This document shows positions 9,729 through 18,142 of a DNA stretch of 64,000 nucleotides, piece by piece. The number at the start of each line of letters is the position of its first letter. The first letter of the stretch is position 1. The notes below the pieces were generated by a model that did no database searches, was not told the origin of the DNA, and saw only the letters and a list, made by a program, of their open reading frames with translations. The stretch covers positions 372,001 to 436,000 of the forward strand of contig CP134226.1 in the NCBI GenBank assembly GCA_031655335.1, in the 5' to 3' direction. Made by a program: the position numbers and the translations under genes. Source of the DNA: Thalassospiraceae bacterium LMO-SO8 (GTDB lineage Bacteria; Pseudomonadota; Alphaproteobacteria; Rhodospirillales; Casp-alpha2).

Positions 9729-10130
9729 ATGTCCAGGTCATCGACATTCCGGGCCACCCAGGATTGCCTGGTGGCGGGCCTTTGCTTCGCGGCGGTTCTT
9801 TTATGGCTGTCGGCGGTTGCAAATGCCGCGCCTTGGGGCGGCGGGATCATCCAGACCAGCGCCCCGCTGTCCCTGCCGGGCTCCCCAGACCTGAATATCA
9901 GAGAAAAACGCGAAGCCCTGCTTCGCCGTGCGCCAGGCAATGGCGCCACGGCCGCCCACCCCCTGCAATCACTGACCGACCTGGATGACCCCCAGGCGCT
10001 TCCGGCCACAGCCTCGGCCATCGCGCGGGCGGACAGCCGCGATCCTGTCGTGGCGGCGACCCGCCGACAAACATGCCGACGTTCGCCGGCAGACGGATTC
10101 CAGTCCCGCGCGCCGCCGCCGGGCGTCTGA
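9729..10130 (+). CDS. Putative exported hypothetical protein
   Basis: A 133-residue frame with a plausible signal peptide (CLVAGLCFAAVLLWLSAVANA) followed by a low-complexity mature part rich in Ala, Arg and Pro. There is no clear ribosome binding site and no recognised domain, and long frames also exist on the other strand, so the coding status is uncertain. The signal peptide is the main argument in favour. Confidence 0.38.
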   Translation: MSRSSTFRATQDCLVAGLCFAAVLLWLSAVANAAPWGGGIIQTSAPLSLPGSPDLNIREKREALLRRAPGNGATAAHPLQSLTDLDDPQALPATASAIARADSRDPVVAATRRQTCRRSPADGFQSRAPPPGV

Positions 10131-10348
10131 CCTTGCTGCGGTGAACGCCGCATAACACCCCCCTACAACCGGCGGCCGCCTAGGCCGCCCCCAGCATGAC
10201 GAGAACCGACCGTGTCATGGGTCCTCGCCTGCGGCGATGACTTGGCTCAATCGTCCGGACAGTCCCCCGGCGCTCGGTCGCGACGCCGCGTCCAGGCAGC
10301 GGCCGGTCCGGTCATCGTCATGCATTCACGATAGACGAGAGAAATATC

Positions 10349-10741
10349 ATGTCCCCCATCTTCTCATTCGCACTGGAAACGATTGCCATGATCGCATCGT
10401 TGACCCTGGTTCAGGCCGCCGTCCTTATGATGCGGCACGCCAACCGCGCCGCTTGGTTGAAGCGCGATGCCATCGACACCTTGCTGGCCATCGCCGTCGG
10501 GGCAACCATTCTTGTCGCCATCGGCTTGGAGGCCGACAGCCTGATACGGATCGGCTTGCACAACGAGTTGGCGGTCTTGGCCGCGCCGGTCATTTGCGCG
10601 GCAGCAGCCAAGATCATCTGGCACGGCTTCAATTGCCGCGCGCGCCGGGCAATGGCCGAAGCAGGCATGTCGCCTTTCGGTCGCCTGACCGACACCACCC
10701 GGCAACTATCGGAACAGGCGCGAGGGCCGAAAGCAGGGTGA
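10349..10741 (+). CDS. Small membrane protein, function unknown
   Basis: A 130-residue protein with three likely transmembrane helices (IAMIASLTLVQAAVLMM, TLLAIAVGATILVAIGL, LAVLAAPVICAAAAKII) and a polar, Arg-rich C-terminus. The ATG follows a GAGAAA element. A strong intrinsic terminator overlaps its stop codon, which supports this frame as a real single-gene transcript. No family recognised. Confidence 0.65.
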   Translation: MSPIFSFALETIAMIASLTLVQAAVLMMRHANRAAWLKRDAIDTLLAIAVGATILVAIGLEADSLIRIGLHNELAVLAAPVICAAAAKIIWHGFNCRARRAMAEAGMSPFGRLTDTTRQLSEQARGPKAG

Positions 10742-10767
10742 CGCCACGCCAACGGCGTCACCTTTTT
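10737..10767 (+). terminator. Rho-independent terminator after the small membrane protein
   Basis: A perfect nine-base stem, GGTGACGCC (10737-10745) pairing with GGCGTCACC (10754-10762), has an eight-base loop and is followed by TTTTT. It overlaps the stop codon of the gene ending at 10741. Confidence 0.88.
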
Positions 10768-10946
10768 AGGGGCCTTTCGCTTGACCAGGCGCCGGCCCGC
10801 GGCGCCGAGGTATCTACAGGCGGCCGCCACGGTCCGGTTTCCTGTGATGGGTATCACTTACAGATGGCCCGCCCCCGCCCACTCTAGCAGTGGGGAAACG
10901 GTCCCCGCGCCCGGCGCGAGGACCCTGAGGACATGGATGGAAAGCA

Positions 10947-12026
10947 ATGCGAACGCCCATCCGCCGCCGCGTGGGGAACGCGGTACTGATTGGCTGTGCG
11001 GCCGCCGTCTTGGCAGGTGCGACGATCCATTTCGACCTGTTCGGCGGCATTGACGCCTTCGTGCATCGGTTCTCTGAATGGAACCCGGGCAACATCCTGG
11101 CCGCCTTCGTGATCTGCGCCCTTGTCGGCATGGGATATGCCCTGTGGATATTGCAGACGGTCCTGCGCAGCCAGCGCACGGTCACCCGGCGGGTTTTGCG
11201 CGCCCATGCACACGCCATGGAGATCGCCCGCGACGAAGCCGCCCTGGCGCGGGAGAACGCCGAACTGGCGAACGACGCCAAGACCGAGCTGTACCAGCGG
11301 ACCATTCAGGACCTGACGGAAACCGCCGGCAACATGCGGGACAAGCTGGGCATCCTGCGCTCGCAGATCGCCAACCTGAACGACAATGAGGCGCGGCTTC
11401 TGATCGACGACGCGGTCCGCAGCGTGAACGGTGTCTATACCCTGATCGCGGATCTGGAGCGGGCCAACGCCATGCAGCGCAACGCGCTGATCACCAATTG
11501 GGAGCCCATCAACCTGATCGACATGCTGGAAACGGTGATCGAGAGCATCGCCCCCTTGGGCACCGCGCGCGGCATCCGCATCCACTTCGCCCCCGGCATG
11601 GTCGCCCGGCGCATCGTCAAGGGGCAGTCCGACCGGCTGATCAAGGCCCTGGTCGAGGTTCTGCTGAACGCCGTCTCGCGCAGCCCCAAGGGCGGGCGCA
11701 TTCTGGTCGAGGTCATGGGTGATCGCCTGAGCCTGATCGTGCGCATCACCGACGCCGGGCCGCATATCTCGTCGCGCATCGGCAAGCGGCTGTTCGACGC
11801 CTACGGCATCGACCCCTCGGCCATCGATCCGGGCCGCGAGGGCGCCGCCATCACCTTGCAGGCGGCGCAATCGATCCTGGAACGCCACAAGGGCAAGATC
11901 AGCTTTGAAAACCTGCCGCGCGCGGGCGTTGCCTTCCTGATCACCATTCCGGTGTACGAACTGGCGGCGGCGCGCACGGCGGCCGGCACCTGGGTGTTGC
12001 AGGATCTGTCGCCCAACGACCACTGA
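10947..12026 (+). CDS. Histidine-kinase-like membrane protein lacking the phosphoacceptor His
   Basis: A 359-residue protein with two N-terminal transmembrane helices (NAVLIGCAAAVLAGATI and ILAAFVICALVGMGYALWI), a coiled-coil at about residues 75-125 and a C-terminal HATPase-like domain. In the dimerisation helix, where kinases have SHELRTPL, the sequence is AGNMRDKLGILRSQI and has no His. The N-box is kept (VEVLLNAVSRSP), but the G1 box is degenerate (TDAGPHI) and the G2 box is GREGAAITLQ. It is probably not a classical kinase; it may bind ATP and act as a phosphatase, scaffold or pseudokinase. No response regulator is adjacent. It converges with the PhyH gene. Confidence 0.75.
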   Translation: MRTPIRRRVGNAVLIGCAAAVLAGATIHFDLFGGIDAFVHRFSEWNPGNILAAFVICALVGMGYALWILQTVLRSQRTVTRRVLRAHAHAMEIARDEAALARENAELANDAKTELYQRTIQDLTETAGNMRDKLGILRSQIANLNDNEARLLIDDAVRSVNGVYTLIADLERANAMQRNALITNWEPINLIDMLETVIESIAPLGTARGIRIHFAPGMVARRIVKGQSDRLIKALVEVLLNAVSRSPKGGRILVEVMGDRLSLIVRITDAGPHISSRIGKRLFDAYGIDPSAIDPGREGAAITLQAAQSILERHKGKISFENLPRAGVAFLITIPVYELAAARTAAGTWVLQDLSPNDH

Positions 12027-12057
12027 GCACTAACTTCGGCCGCCCAGCTTAATCGCC

Positions 12058-12894
12058 CTACAGCTTGCCCGTCATCTGCTCGGCGCCGTGGTACAGCACC
12101 TGGCGCACGGCCTCGGCCGCGCGGGCGTGGTAGGCGACGGTTTCGGGAGCCATGTCGGCGGTCACCCGGGGGGTGTGCTCGAAATGATTGAAGCGGTCCC
12201 GGCCGCGCACCAGGGCGGCTGAATCCCACTGACCGACGCTCTGCATGGCCTTGGCCGGCATGTAATGGAACGAAATGCCGATCCGCCGGTCCCCGGACAG
12301 ATTCGGGCCGGAGGCATGGGCCAGGCGGATGTTGTGCAGGGACATCTGTCCGGGCCGGAGCGGCATGGCCACCGCCTTGCTTTCGTCGATGCCCTGGGTG
12401 ATCTCCTGGCCACGAGTCAGCATGTTGTTCTCGTGATAAAGGTCTTCGTGCTTGAGCGGCGGGCCCAGATGAGTGCCGGGCAGGACGCGCATGCAGCCGG
12501 CCTGTTCGCTCGCTTCCGACAGCGCCAGCCAGGCCGTCACCACCTCGCCGCCGGCAAGCCCCCAGTAGTTGGAATCCTGATGCCAGGAAACGTACTGACC
12601 GGAGCCAGCCTCCTTGGTCCAGCTGAGGGTGTTCCAGCACAGGATGTCGGGCCCCAGGATGTCCTCCATCATGTCGACGATGCGGGCGTCATGGACCAGA
12701 TCGTCCAGCCATTTGAACAGAAGGTGTGTCTTGTTGCGCTGCAGGCCGTTGAGGGGCGCACCCTGGGACGCCTCGAAGGCCTCGATCTTCGCGCGCAGGT
12801 CATGCGCTTCCGCCGCCGACAGCACGTCGACCGGGGTGTAATAACCATCTTCCTGGAATTGCTTCAGAGCCTCTGGGCTCAGGGCCTTCATCAT
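12058..12894 (-). CDS. Phytanoyl-CoA dioxygenase (PhyH) family protein
   Basis: A 278-residue Fe(II)/2-oxoglutarate dioxygenase of the PhyH family. The metal triad is visible: His and Asp in WHQDSNYWG and the distal His in NIRLAHASGPN, followed by the Arg in DRRIGISFH that could bind 2-oxoglutarate. The substrate is unknown; the family hydroxylates acyl-CoAs, osmolytes and natural products. A GGGAGG site lies eight bases before the ATG at 12894. It sits between murA and the kinase-like gene as part of an accessory insertion. Confidence 0.88.
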   Translation of the reverse strand: MMKALSPEALKQFQEDGYYTPVDVLSAAEAHDLRAKIEAFEASQGAPLNGLQRNKTHLLFKWLDDLVHDARIVDMMEDILGPDILCWNTLSWTKEAGSGQYVSWHQDSNYWGLAGGEVVTAWLALSEASEQAGCMRVLPGTHLGPPLKHEDLYHENNMLTRGQEITQGIDESKAVAMPLRPGQMSLHNIRLAHASGPNLSGDRRIGISFHYMPAKAMQSVGQWDSAALVRGRDRFNHFEHTPRVTADMAPETVAYHARAAEAVRQVLYHGAEQMTGKL

Positions 12895-12935
12895 GGTGCT
12901 ATCCTCCCGGTTTTCAGGGAAGGATACTAAAAGCC

Positions 12936-14216
12936 TTAGACCCCCGCCACCCGGGCGATATCGGCGCCGCAGGCGGCCAGTTTTTCCTCCAGCCGCTCAT
13001 AGCCGCGATCCAGGTGATAGACCCTGTTGACCTGCGTTTCGCCCTCCGCCGCAAGGCCGGCCAGGACCAACGACACCGACGCCCGCAGGTCCGTCGCCAT
13101 GACGGGTGCTCCCGACAGTTTCTTGACCCCGCGCACGATGGCCGACGCCCCGTGCACGTTGATGTCGGCGCCCATGCGGCACAGTTCGGGGACGTGCATG
13201 AAGCGGTTTTCGAAAATGGTTTCCGTTATCATGGCGGCGCCTGTGGCCACGGTCATCATGGCCATGATCTGGGCCTGCATGTCGGTCGGGAACCCGGGAT
13301 AGGGCTCGGTCATGCTGTCGACGCCGCGCAGTTCGCAATTGGCGCGGTTGACCTTGAGCCCGTCCTTGGTTTCCGTGACCTCGACCCCGGCGCGCTCGAG
13401 AAGGTCTATGACGCTTTCGATCAGGTCGGCGCGGGTGTTCGTCAGGGTCAACTCGCCCCCGGTGATGGCGGCGGCGGCGGCATAGGTGCCGGTTTCGATG
13501 CGGTCGGGCAGAACCCGGTGGCGGGCGCCGGACAACTGATCCACGCCCGTGATCCGCAGGGTGTCCGTGCCGATTCCGGTGATCTTCGCACCCATTTCCG
13601 TCAGGCAGTTGGCCAGGTCCGTGATCTCGGGCTCGCGCGCCGCGTTGGCGATCACCGTGTCGCCTTTTGCCAGGGTCGCCGCCATCAGGGCGTTTTCCGT
13701 GCCGCCGACGGTGACCTTGGGAAACAGGATATGCCCGCCGGTCAAACCGTTCGGCGCGGTCGCCTGAATATAGCCTTCCTTCAGTTCGATCTCCGCGCCC
13801 AAGGCCTCCAACGCCTTGAGGTGCAGGTCCACGGGCCGGGTGCCGATGGCGCAGCCGCCCGGCATGGACACGCGGGCGGTGCCGGCGCGGGCCAGCAACG
13901 GACCCATGACGACGACCGAGGCCCGCATCTTGCGGACCAGGTCATAGGGAGCTTCCGTCGCGGTGATCTTGCGCGCCTGGAGGCGCACCACGGGTTCGTT
14001 GCCGTTGTCGTCGACCGTGCGCGTCAATTCGACGCCCAGTTCACCCAGCAGGCTGCCCATGGTCGCCAAATCGGCGAGGGTCGGCATGTTGGTGAACTCG
14101 ACCGGGTCCTCGGTCAACAGAGAGACGGCCATCAAGGGCAGGGCCGCGTTCTTTGCCCCCCCGATGGCGATGGTGCCGTTCAAGGGGCGGCCGCCCCGGA
14201 TGCGAATACTGTCCAT
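12936..14216 (-). CDS. murA: UDP-N-acetylglucosamine 1-carboxyvinyltransferase
   Basis: A 426-residue MurA catalysing the first committed step of peptidoglycan synthesis, transfer of enolpyruvate from PEP to UDP-GlcNAc. The N-terminus [22 protein letters not shown] and the catalytic-Cys loop [15 protein letters not shown] are intact; Cys at this position means normal fosfomycin sensitivity is expected. Length is normal. Divergent or operon partners usual in alphaproteobacteria are displaced by the accessory genes at 9.5-12.9 kb. Confidence 0.97.
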   Translation of the reverse strand: MDSIRIRGGRPLNGTIAIGGAKNAALPLMAVSLLTEDPVEFTNMPTLADLATMGSLLGELGVELTRTVDDNGNEPVVRLQARKITATEAPYDLVRKMRASVVVMGPLLARAGTARVSMPGGCAIGTRPVDLHLKALEALGAEIELKEGYIQATAPNGLTGGHILFPKVTVGGTENALMAATLAKGDTVIANAAREPEITDLANCLTEMGAKITGIGTDTLRITGVDQLSGARHRVLPDRIETGTYAAAAAITGGELTLTNTRADLIESVIDLLERAGVEVTETKDGLKVNRANCELRGVDSMTEPYPGFPTDMQAQIMAMMTVATGAAMITETIFENRFMHVPELCRMGADINVHGASAIVRGVKKLSGAPVMATDLRASVSLVLAGLAAEGETQVNRVYHLDRGYERLEEKLAACGADIARVAGV

Positions 14217-14294
14217 GACCGTTGATTAACAGAAGGAATGGGGCCCTGTCATGGCGGGATTGGGATTATTTCGCGGCCCCGCCGGCGACGGCGG

Positions 14295-14459
14295 TCATGC
14301 CCCCTTGCCGCCCGCCGGATCGGTGTCCCGTTTGCGTTGCTGCGCCTTGCGTTTGGCCAGATTGGCGCGCAGCTGCTCGGCCTGACGCGCCTTGCGCGCC
14401 GCTTCCGCCGCCGCCCCGGCGCCGCTTTGGCCCGGGCGTTTCCTACCGCCGTCCGACAT
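14295..14459 (-). CDS. Small basic helical protein
   Basis: A 54-residue Arg/Lys/Ala-rich protein predicted to be one long helix (AAEAARKARQAEQLRANLAK). Similar small proteins lie beside murA in related bacteria. The ATG at 14459 starts the compact form MSDGGRKRPG; an in-frame start at 14546 would add a non-conserved extension overlapping the lyase gene. Function unknown; nucleic-acid binding is a guess from charge alone. Confidence 0.6.
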   Translation of the reverse strand: MSDGGRKRPGQSGAGAAAEAARKARQAEQLRANLAKRKAQQRKRDTDPAGGKGA

Positions 14460-14508
14460 GATGATGCAATCTCCGATTCGCGAGATTGGCCTGCCCTTGC
14501 CGGAAAGG

Positions 14509-16041
14509 TCAAGCATCGGCTCCGGCCATCCCAGCAAGCCGGTCAAAGGCTTGGTTCAGCGCCGTCTCAGCCGCTTTGACGGATGCCATTTCGCTGGCCA
14601 AACCCTCCCGATCAAGATTGGCCGCCTTTTCCAGTTTCTCCAACAACCCAGCCATGTCATGGGCCGACGGCCCCCCCGAGTTCCGCCGCGCCTGGACCGC
14701 CTGATGCGGATCGCTGACCATTGCGACGGATCTTTCCGAAAGAGAAACCGTCTGCCCAAAGCCGGTCTGGGCAACCTCTGCGATGAATTCGGCGCTGATC
14801 TGGTCTGCCGTCATCCCGTTCTTGGCCGCCGCCCGAACGACTGCGCCCACAAGGTGATGGGCATCACGGAACGACAGGCCCGACTCCCGCACCAGAAGGT
14901 CGGCCAGATCCGTCGCGGTCGAGAAATTCACCCGCGCAAGGTCGCTCATGCGCTCTGGCCGCGGCCGCGCCTTCGATACCACCACCCGGGCGACAGCCGC
15001 CCCCCGGGACGCGGCGTCCAAGGCATCCCATGTCCAGCGGAACGGATCGCAACAAGAATCAAAACCGAACGAGTAGTGTGTCGCCTTCAATCCCGTCATG
15101 GCCGTTACGTGGGCGCCCAGGACCTGGGATGAACTGGCCCGCAGGACTTCCAGGGCCGACATGTTCTTTTTCTGAGGCATCATGCTGGACGTCTGCGCGA
15201 CGCTGTCGGGCAGTTCCAGGGTTCCGAACTCGTAGGTCGTCATGACGAAAAAGTCCTGCGCCATGCGTCCCCACGACGTCGCGGCAAGCGTCGCCGCAGA
15301 CAGCAATTCCACCAAGAAATCACGCGCCGCGATGCAGTCCTGCGCATGCAGTCCCACGCCGTCGAACCCGAGCCACCGGGCGGTCGCCTGCCGGTCGATG
15401 GCGAACGACGTCCCCGCCATGGCGCCGGCCCCCAAGGGCGAAACATTGATCCGCTGCCGGCATTGGGCCAGTCGCGCGAAATCTCTTTCCAACGCCTCGG
15501 CGATGCCCGCCAGATAGTATCCGTAGGTGATCGGCTGGGCCGGCTGCAGGTGCGTGTACCCCGGCATCAGAACGTCAGCATGTTCCCGTGCCTTCTCGAT
15601 GAGCACGTCTCTCAGGGCCAACACCGCGCCGGACAGACCGAACGCGGCCTGCCGCGCACGCAACCGGTCCATGGTCGCGTAAAGGTCGTTGCGGCTTCGC
15701 GCAATATGGACGCGGCCGCCGATATCCGGGCCGGCACGGCGGATCAATGCCCCCTCATAATTGAAGTACGGGTCCTCCAAGGACGGATCGAGATCGAATG
15801 CCTGCTCTCCATCCCGCTCCATATCCAGGATTGCCGCGCCGAGAGCCGTCGCCTGCTGCGGTGTCAGGATTTCCTTTTCGGCCAGCATCAGGACATGGGC
15901 CTTGTTGATCTGCGTAATCAAAGGAAACACCTCGGGGAATTCGCGCGTTAGATTCGGCGCGATCATTTCCTGTCGAATAACGGGGTCGAGCCCCTCTTCA
16001 AACATCCCGCTGACTTTTGAATTCACGGCAATCCCCTGCAA
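14509..16041 (-). CDS. Argininosuccinate lyase-like enzyme (fumarase/aspartase superfamily)
   Basis: A 510-residue protein with ArgH architecture: HIARSRNDLYATMDRLR, the GYTHLQPAQPITYGYYL block with the catalytic His, and the flexible signature loop SSMMPQKKNMSALEVLR containing the catalytic Ser. The loop normally reads QKKNPD in ArgH; here it is QKKNMS, and the protein is 40-50 residues longer than typical ArgH. No other arg gene is nearby. It may therefore be a paralogue acting on another aminoacyl or succinyl substrate. It sits next to tRNA-Thr, a position favoured by acquired DNA. Confidence 0.8.
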   Translation of the reverse strand: MQGIAVNSKVSGMFEEGLDPVIRQEMIAPNLTREFPEVFPLITQINKAHVLMLAEKEILTPQQATALGAAILDMERDGEQAFDLDPSLEDPYFNYEGALIRRAGPDIGGRVHIARSRNDLYATMDRLRARQAAFGLSGAVLALRDVLIEKAREHADVLMPGYTHLQPAQPITYGYYLAGIAEALERDFARLAQCRQRINVSPLGAGAMAGTSFAIDRQATARWLGFDGVGLHAQDCIAARDFLVELLSAATLAATSWGRMAQDFFVMTTYEFGTLELPDSVAQTSSMMPQKKNMSALEVLRASSSQVLGAHVTAMTGLKATHYSFGFDSCCDPFRWTWDALDAASRGAAVARVVVSKARPRPERMSDLARVNFSTATDLADLLVRESGLSFRDAHHLVGAVVRAAAKNGMTADQISAEFIAEVAQTGFGQTVSLSERSVAMVSDPHQAVQARRNSGGPSAHDMAGLLEKLEKAANLDREGLASEMASVKAAETALNQAFDRLAGMAGADA

Positions 16042-16251
16042 AAACCTGTTTCGTTTCGCGAGGCATGCTGATCCAGCATTGGCCCGGTTAAAAGAGCCAT
16101 TGCGATCATCTGAATGGAGCCATTAACGAAGGGAAAAGCCTGCTGAAACACCGCACAACCAGGGATGAAATATTCCGCGAGTCTGGAGGCACGCAGTGCT
16201 TGTCATCATGGAAGCCCTATACTATTGTCCGCCCCTCTTCACCTCCCGGAT

Positions 16252-16326
<75 letters not shown>

Positions 16327-16664
16327 TTTCTCAGACTCCCTAAATAATTCCGTTGAGACCGTGTCGGCCCCGTATCGATGGCTGCCACTTTCCCGTTGTG
16401 CGATATATTCGATTAAATTAAATTGTTTTCATAAGGTGTAGTTTAGTCCGTATTTCCACATTGCCCCCGTAGGTCACTTTTCAATGATCGGCGGGTGGGG
16501 TTATTGAGAACCGTTGTCAGTTGGCGTAAACTTGGCCAATCGTCGGTGGGGAGATCGGCAGCGTTTTAGAATTCAAGGCTTGGCCGGAAGGCCGGAGCCA
16601 AAAAAAGGTCCAGGGAGGAATGACCGCCGCGTGGCGGCGGTAAACCTGGAGAGATCGGACTCGC
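16327..16664 (+). other. Intergenic region before the ArsR-type regulator
   Basis: 338 bases without a gene. The stretch 16400-16450 is conspicuously AT-rich and contains the candidate operator at 16404-16425. The rest shows no ORF with a ribosome binding site. It likely holds the promoter and a long leader of the regulator gene at 16665. Confidence 0.6.
16404..16425 (+). promoter_or_regulatory. Candidate sulfur-regulon operator, copy 7
   Basis: A 22-base element beginning TATATTCGATTAAA and ending AATTG. It shares the left half TATTC with six other sites in the sulfur region. It lies about 240 bases upstream of the regulator gene, which would fit autoregulation if transcription starts nearby. 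It is the least conserved copy. Confidence 0.45.
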
Positions 16665-17012
16665 ATGAAAGAAGAAGACGTACTTGAAGGCGCCAAGGAA
16701 GCGGCACAGTTTCTGAAGGCGCTCGCCAACGAAAACCGTCTGCTCATCCTCTGCATGCTGGGCGACGGCGAAAAATCGGTCACCGAACTGGAACAGGCGC
16801 TCGACTTGCGTCAGCCGACCTTGTCACAGCAGTTGGCGCGGCTGCGCGCCGACGACCTTGTGGCGACCCGGCGCGACGGCAAGACCATCTATTACAGCCT
16901 GGCCAGCAACGAGGCGGGCAAGACGTTGGAGCTCATGTACGGCCTGTTCTGTTCGGAAGAGGCCATGGAGCGTCGCCGCCTGATCAAGGCCGCCGCCCGC
17001 TCCGCCGCCTGA
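16665..17012 (+). CDS. ArsR/SmtB-family repressor of SqrR/BigR/SoxR type
   Basis: A 115-residue winged-helix regulator. The recognition-helix region is DLRQPTLSQQLARLR and the wing ATRRDGKTIYYSL. Two cysteines, Cys30 in LLILCMLG and Cys96 in YGLFCSEE, match the dithiol pair of the SqrR/BigR group, which forms an intramolecular tri- or tetrasulfide on reaction with sulfane sulfur and then leaves DNA. No metal-site CxC in helix alpha3 is present, arguing against an arsenic or zinc sensor. It sits at the end of the sox region, convergent with soxD, and is the natural candidate to bind the seven repeated operators described between 16404 and 32002. Confidence 0.88.
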   Translation: MKEEDVLEGAKEAAQFLKALANENRLLILCMLGDGEKSVTELEQALDLRQPTLSQQLARLRADDLVATRRDGKTIYYSLASNEAGKTLELMYGLFCSEEAMERRRLIKAAARSAA

Positions 17013-17074
17013 CACCCCAGCCTGAATAAGATTGAGGCCCCCGAGCGGCGGACCGCCCGGGGGGTACATGCGGA

Positions 17075-18142
17075 TTACTGGCCGCCGGCGGCCTTCATGA
17101 AGGCCAACAGGTCTTCGACATCCTGTTCCTTGCGCAAGCCGGGGAAGGCCATGCGGGTGCGGCCCTTGTCGGCGCCGATCTTATCCTTCACGAAATCCTT
17201 GGGGTCGGCGACGAAGGCCTTGAGCACGTCGTCGGTCCATTTCAGGCCCATATCGTTGGCCGCCTGAAACGCCTTGGAATACTTGAAGCCGTCGACGGAG
17301 CCTGCCGTGCGCCCCAGAATGCCCTTCAGCGATGGGCCCAGCTTGTTGGCCGCGCTGTCGATGACATGGCAGGCCGCGCACTTGCGGAACACCTTCTTGC
17401 CGGCTTCGGGATCGCCCGCCGGCGCGACGGATGCCGCGACCTGCGCCGGTTCCGCCTTCGCCGCAGGTTCGGCCGCGGCCCTGGCCGCCGCCCCACCCTT
17501 GTCCGGCGTCACGTCGATGACCTTGGCCCGGCCCAGGACTTTCACCTCGGCCTTGCAATCCTTCATGCAGAGCGCGGCCATCTTGACGGTCTGGGCGTCG
17601 GGACGCGGGTCGTCAAAGAAGTTCTTGGCGTTGGGCATCTCGATCTTGCCGATGTTGGAAGCATCGAGCACGAAGGACGAGTCGACCACGTCGTTCATGT
17701 TCAGCAGGAATGCGGTCAGGGCATAGACCTCGTCATTGGTCAGGGTCTGCGCCTCGCCGAACGGCATGGCCCGCTTGATATAATCGAAGATGGTCGAGGC
17801 ATAGGGCCAATAGCTGCCGACGGTCTTTTCCGGGCGGTCGTCCTTCATGGTGCCATGGCCGCCGACCAGCACCGGATAGCGGCCCCGGGCTTCGCCGAAA
17901 TCGCCGTGACAGGCGGCGCACTTTTGAATGTAGACCTTTTCGCCCTTGGCCGCCGTACCCGAGCCCGGCGGGGCGCCCAGCCCATCGGGCCGCACGTCGA
18001 TGTCCCAGGCCTGAATCTGTTCCGGCGTCGCCGCCGCGCCCAGTTCGGGAAATTTGCGCCCGTCCGCATCGGCGCTTGCCGCGGACAGAACGACGAGACC
18101 GGCCGCCGCGGCCGTGAGTGCCAGGTTACGCCAAGCGGACAT
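17075..18142 (-). CDS. soxD: SoxD, diheme cytochrome c subunit of sulfane dehydrogenase
   Basis: A 355-residue periplasmic protein with a signal peptide ([20 protein letters not shown]) and two CAACH heme motifs, the first in [18 protein letters not shown] and the second in [15 protein letters not shown]. An Ala/Pro-rich linker joins the two cytochrome domains. Together with SoxC it oxidises the SoxY-bound sulfane sulfur, releasing six electrons, so that thiosulfate goes to sulfate without sulfur globules. The start at 18142 overlaps soxC by 17 bases; a longer upstream frame lies inside soxC. Confidence 0.95.
   Translation of the reverse strand: MSAWRNLALTAAAAGLVVLSAASADADGRKFPELGAAATPEQIQAWDIDVRPDGLGAPPGSGTAAKGEKVYIQKCAACHGDFGEARGRYPVLVGGHGTMKDDRPEKTVGSYWPYASTIFDYIKRAMPFGEAQTLTNDEVYALTAFLLNMNDVVDSSFVLDASNIGKIEMPNAKNFFDDPRPDAQTVKMAALCMKDCKAEVKVLGRAKVIDVTPDKGGAAARAAAEPAAKAEPAQVAASVAPAGDPEAGKKVFRKCAACHVIDSAANKLGPSLKGILGRTAGSVDGFKYSKAFQAANDMGLKWTDDVLKAFVADPKDFVKDKIGADKGRTRMAFPGLRKEQDVEDLLAFMKAAGGQ

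Noticed and set aside
10171-10189. Inverted repeat GGCGGCC / GGCCGCC
   Set aside because: Short, very GC-rich and without U tract; such repeats are expected in this base composition.
10237-10887. A 216-residue frame overlapping the small membrane protein
   Set aside because: Arg/His-rich shadow sequence that runs through the intrinsic terminator at 10737-10767.
17037-17064. GC-rich inverted repeat between the ArsR-type gene and soxD
   Set aside because: Stem-forming but with no U run on either side; not convincing as an intrinsic terminator.
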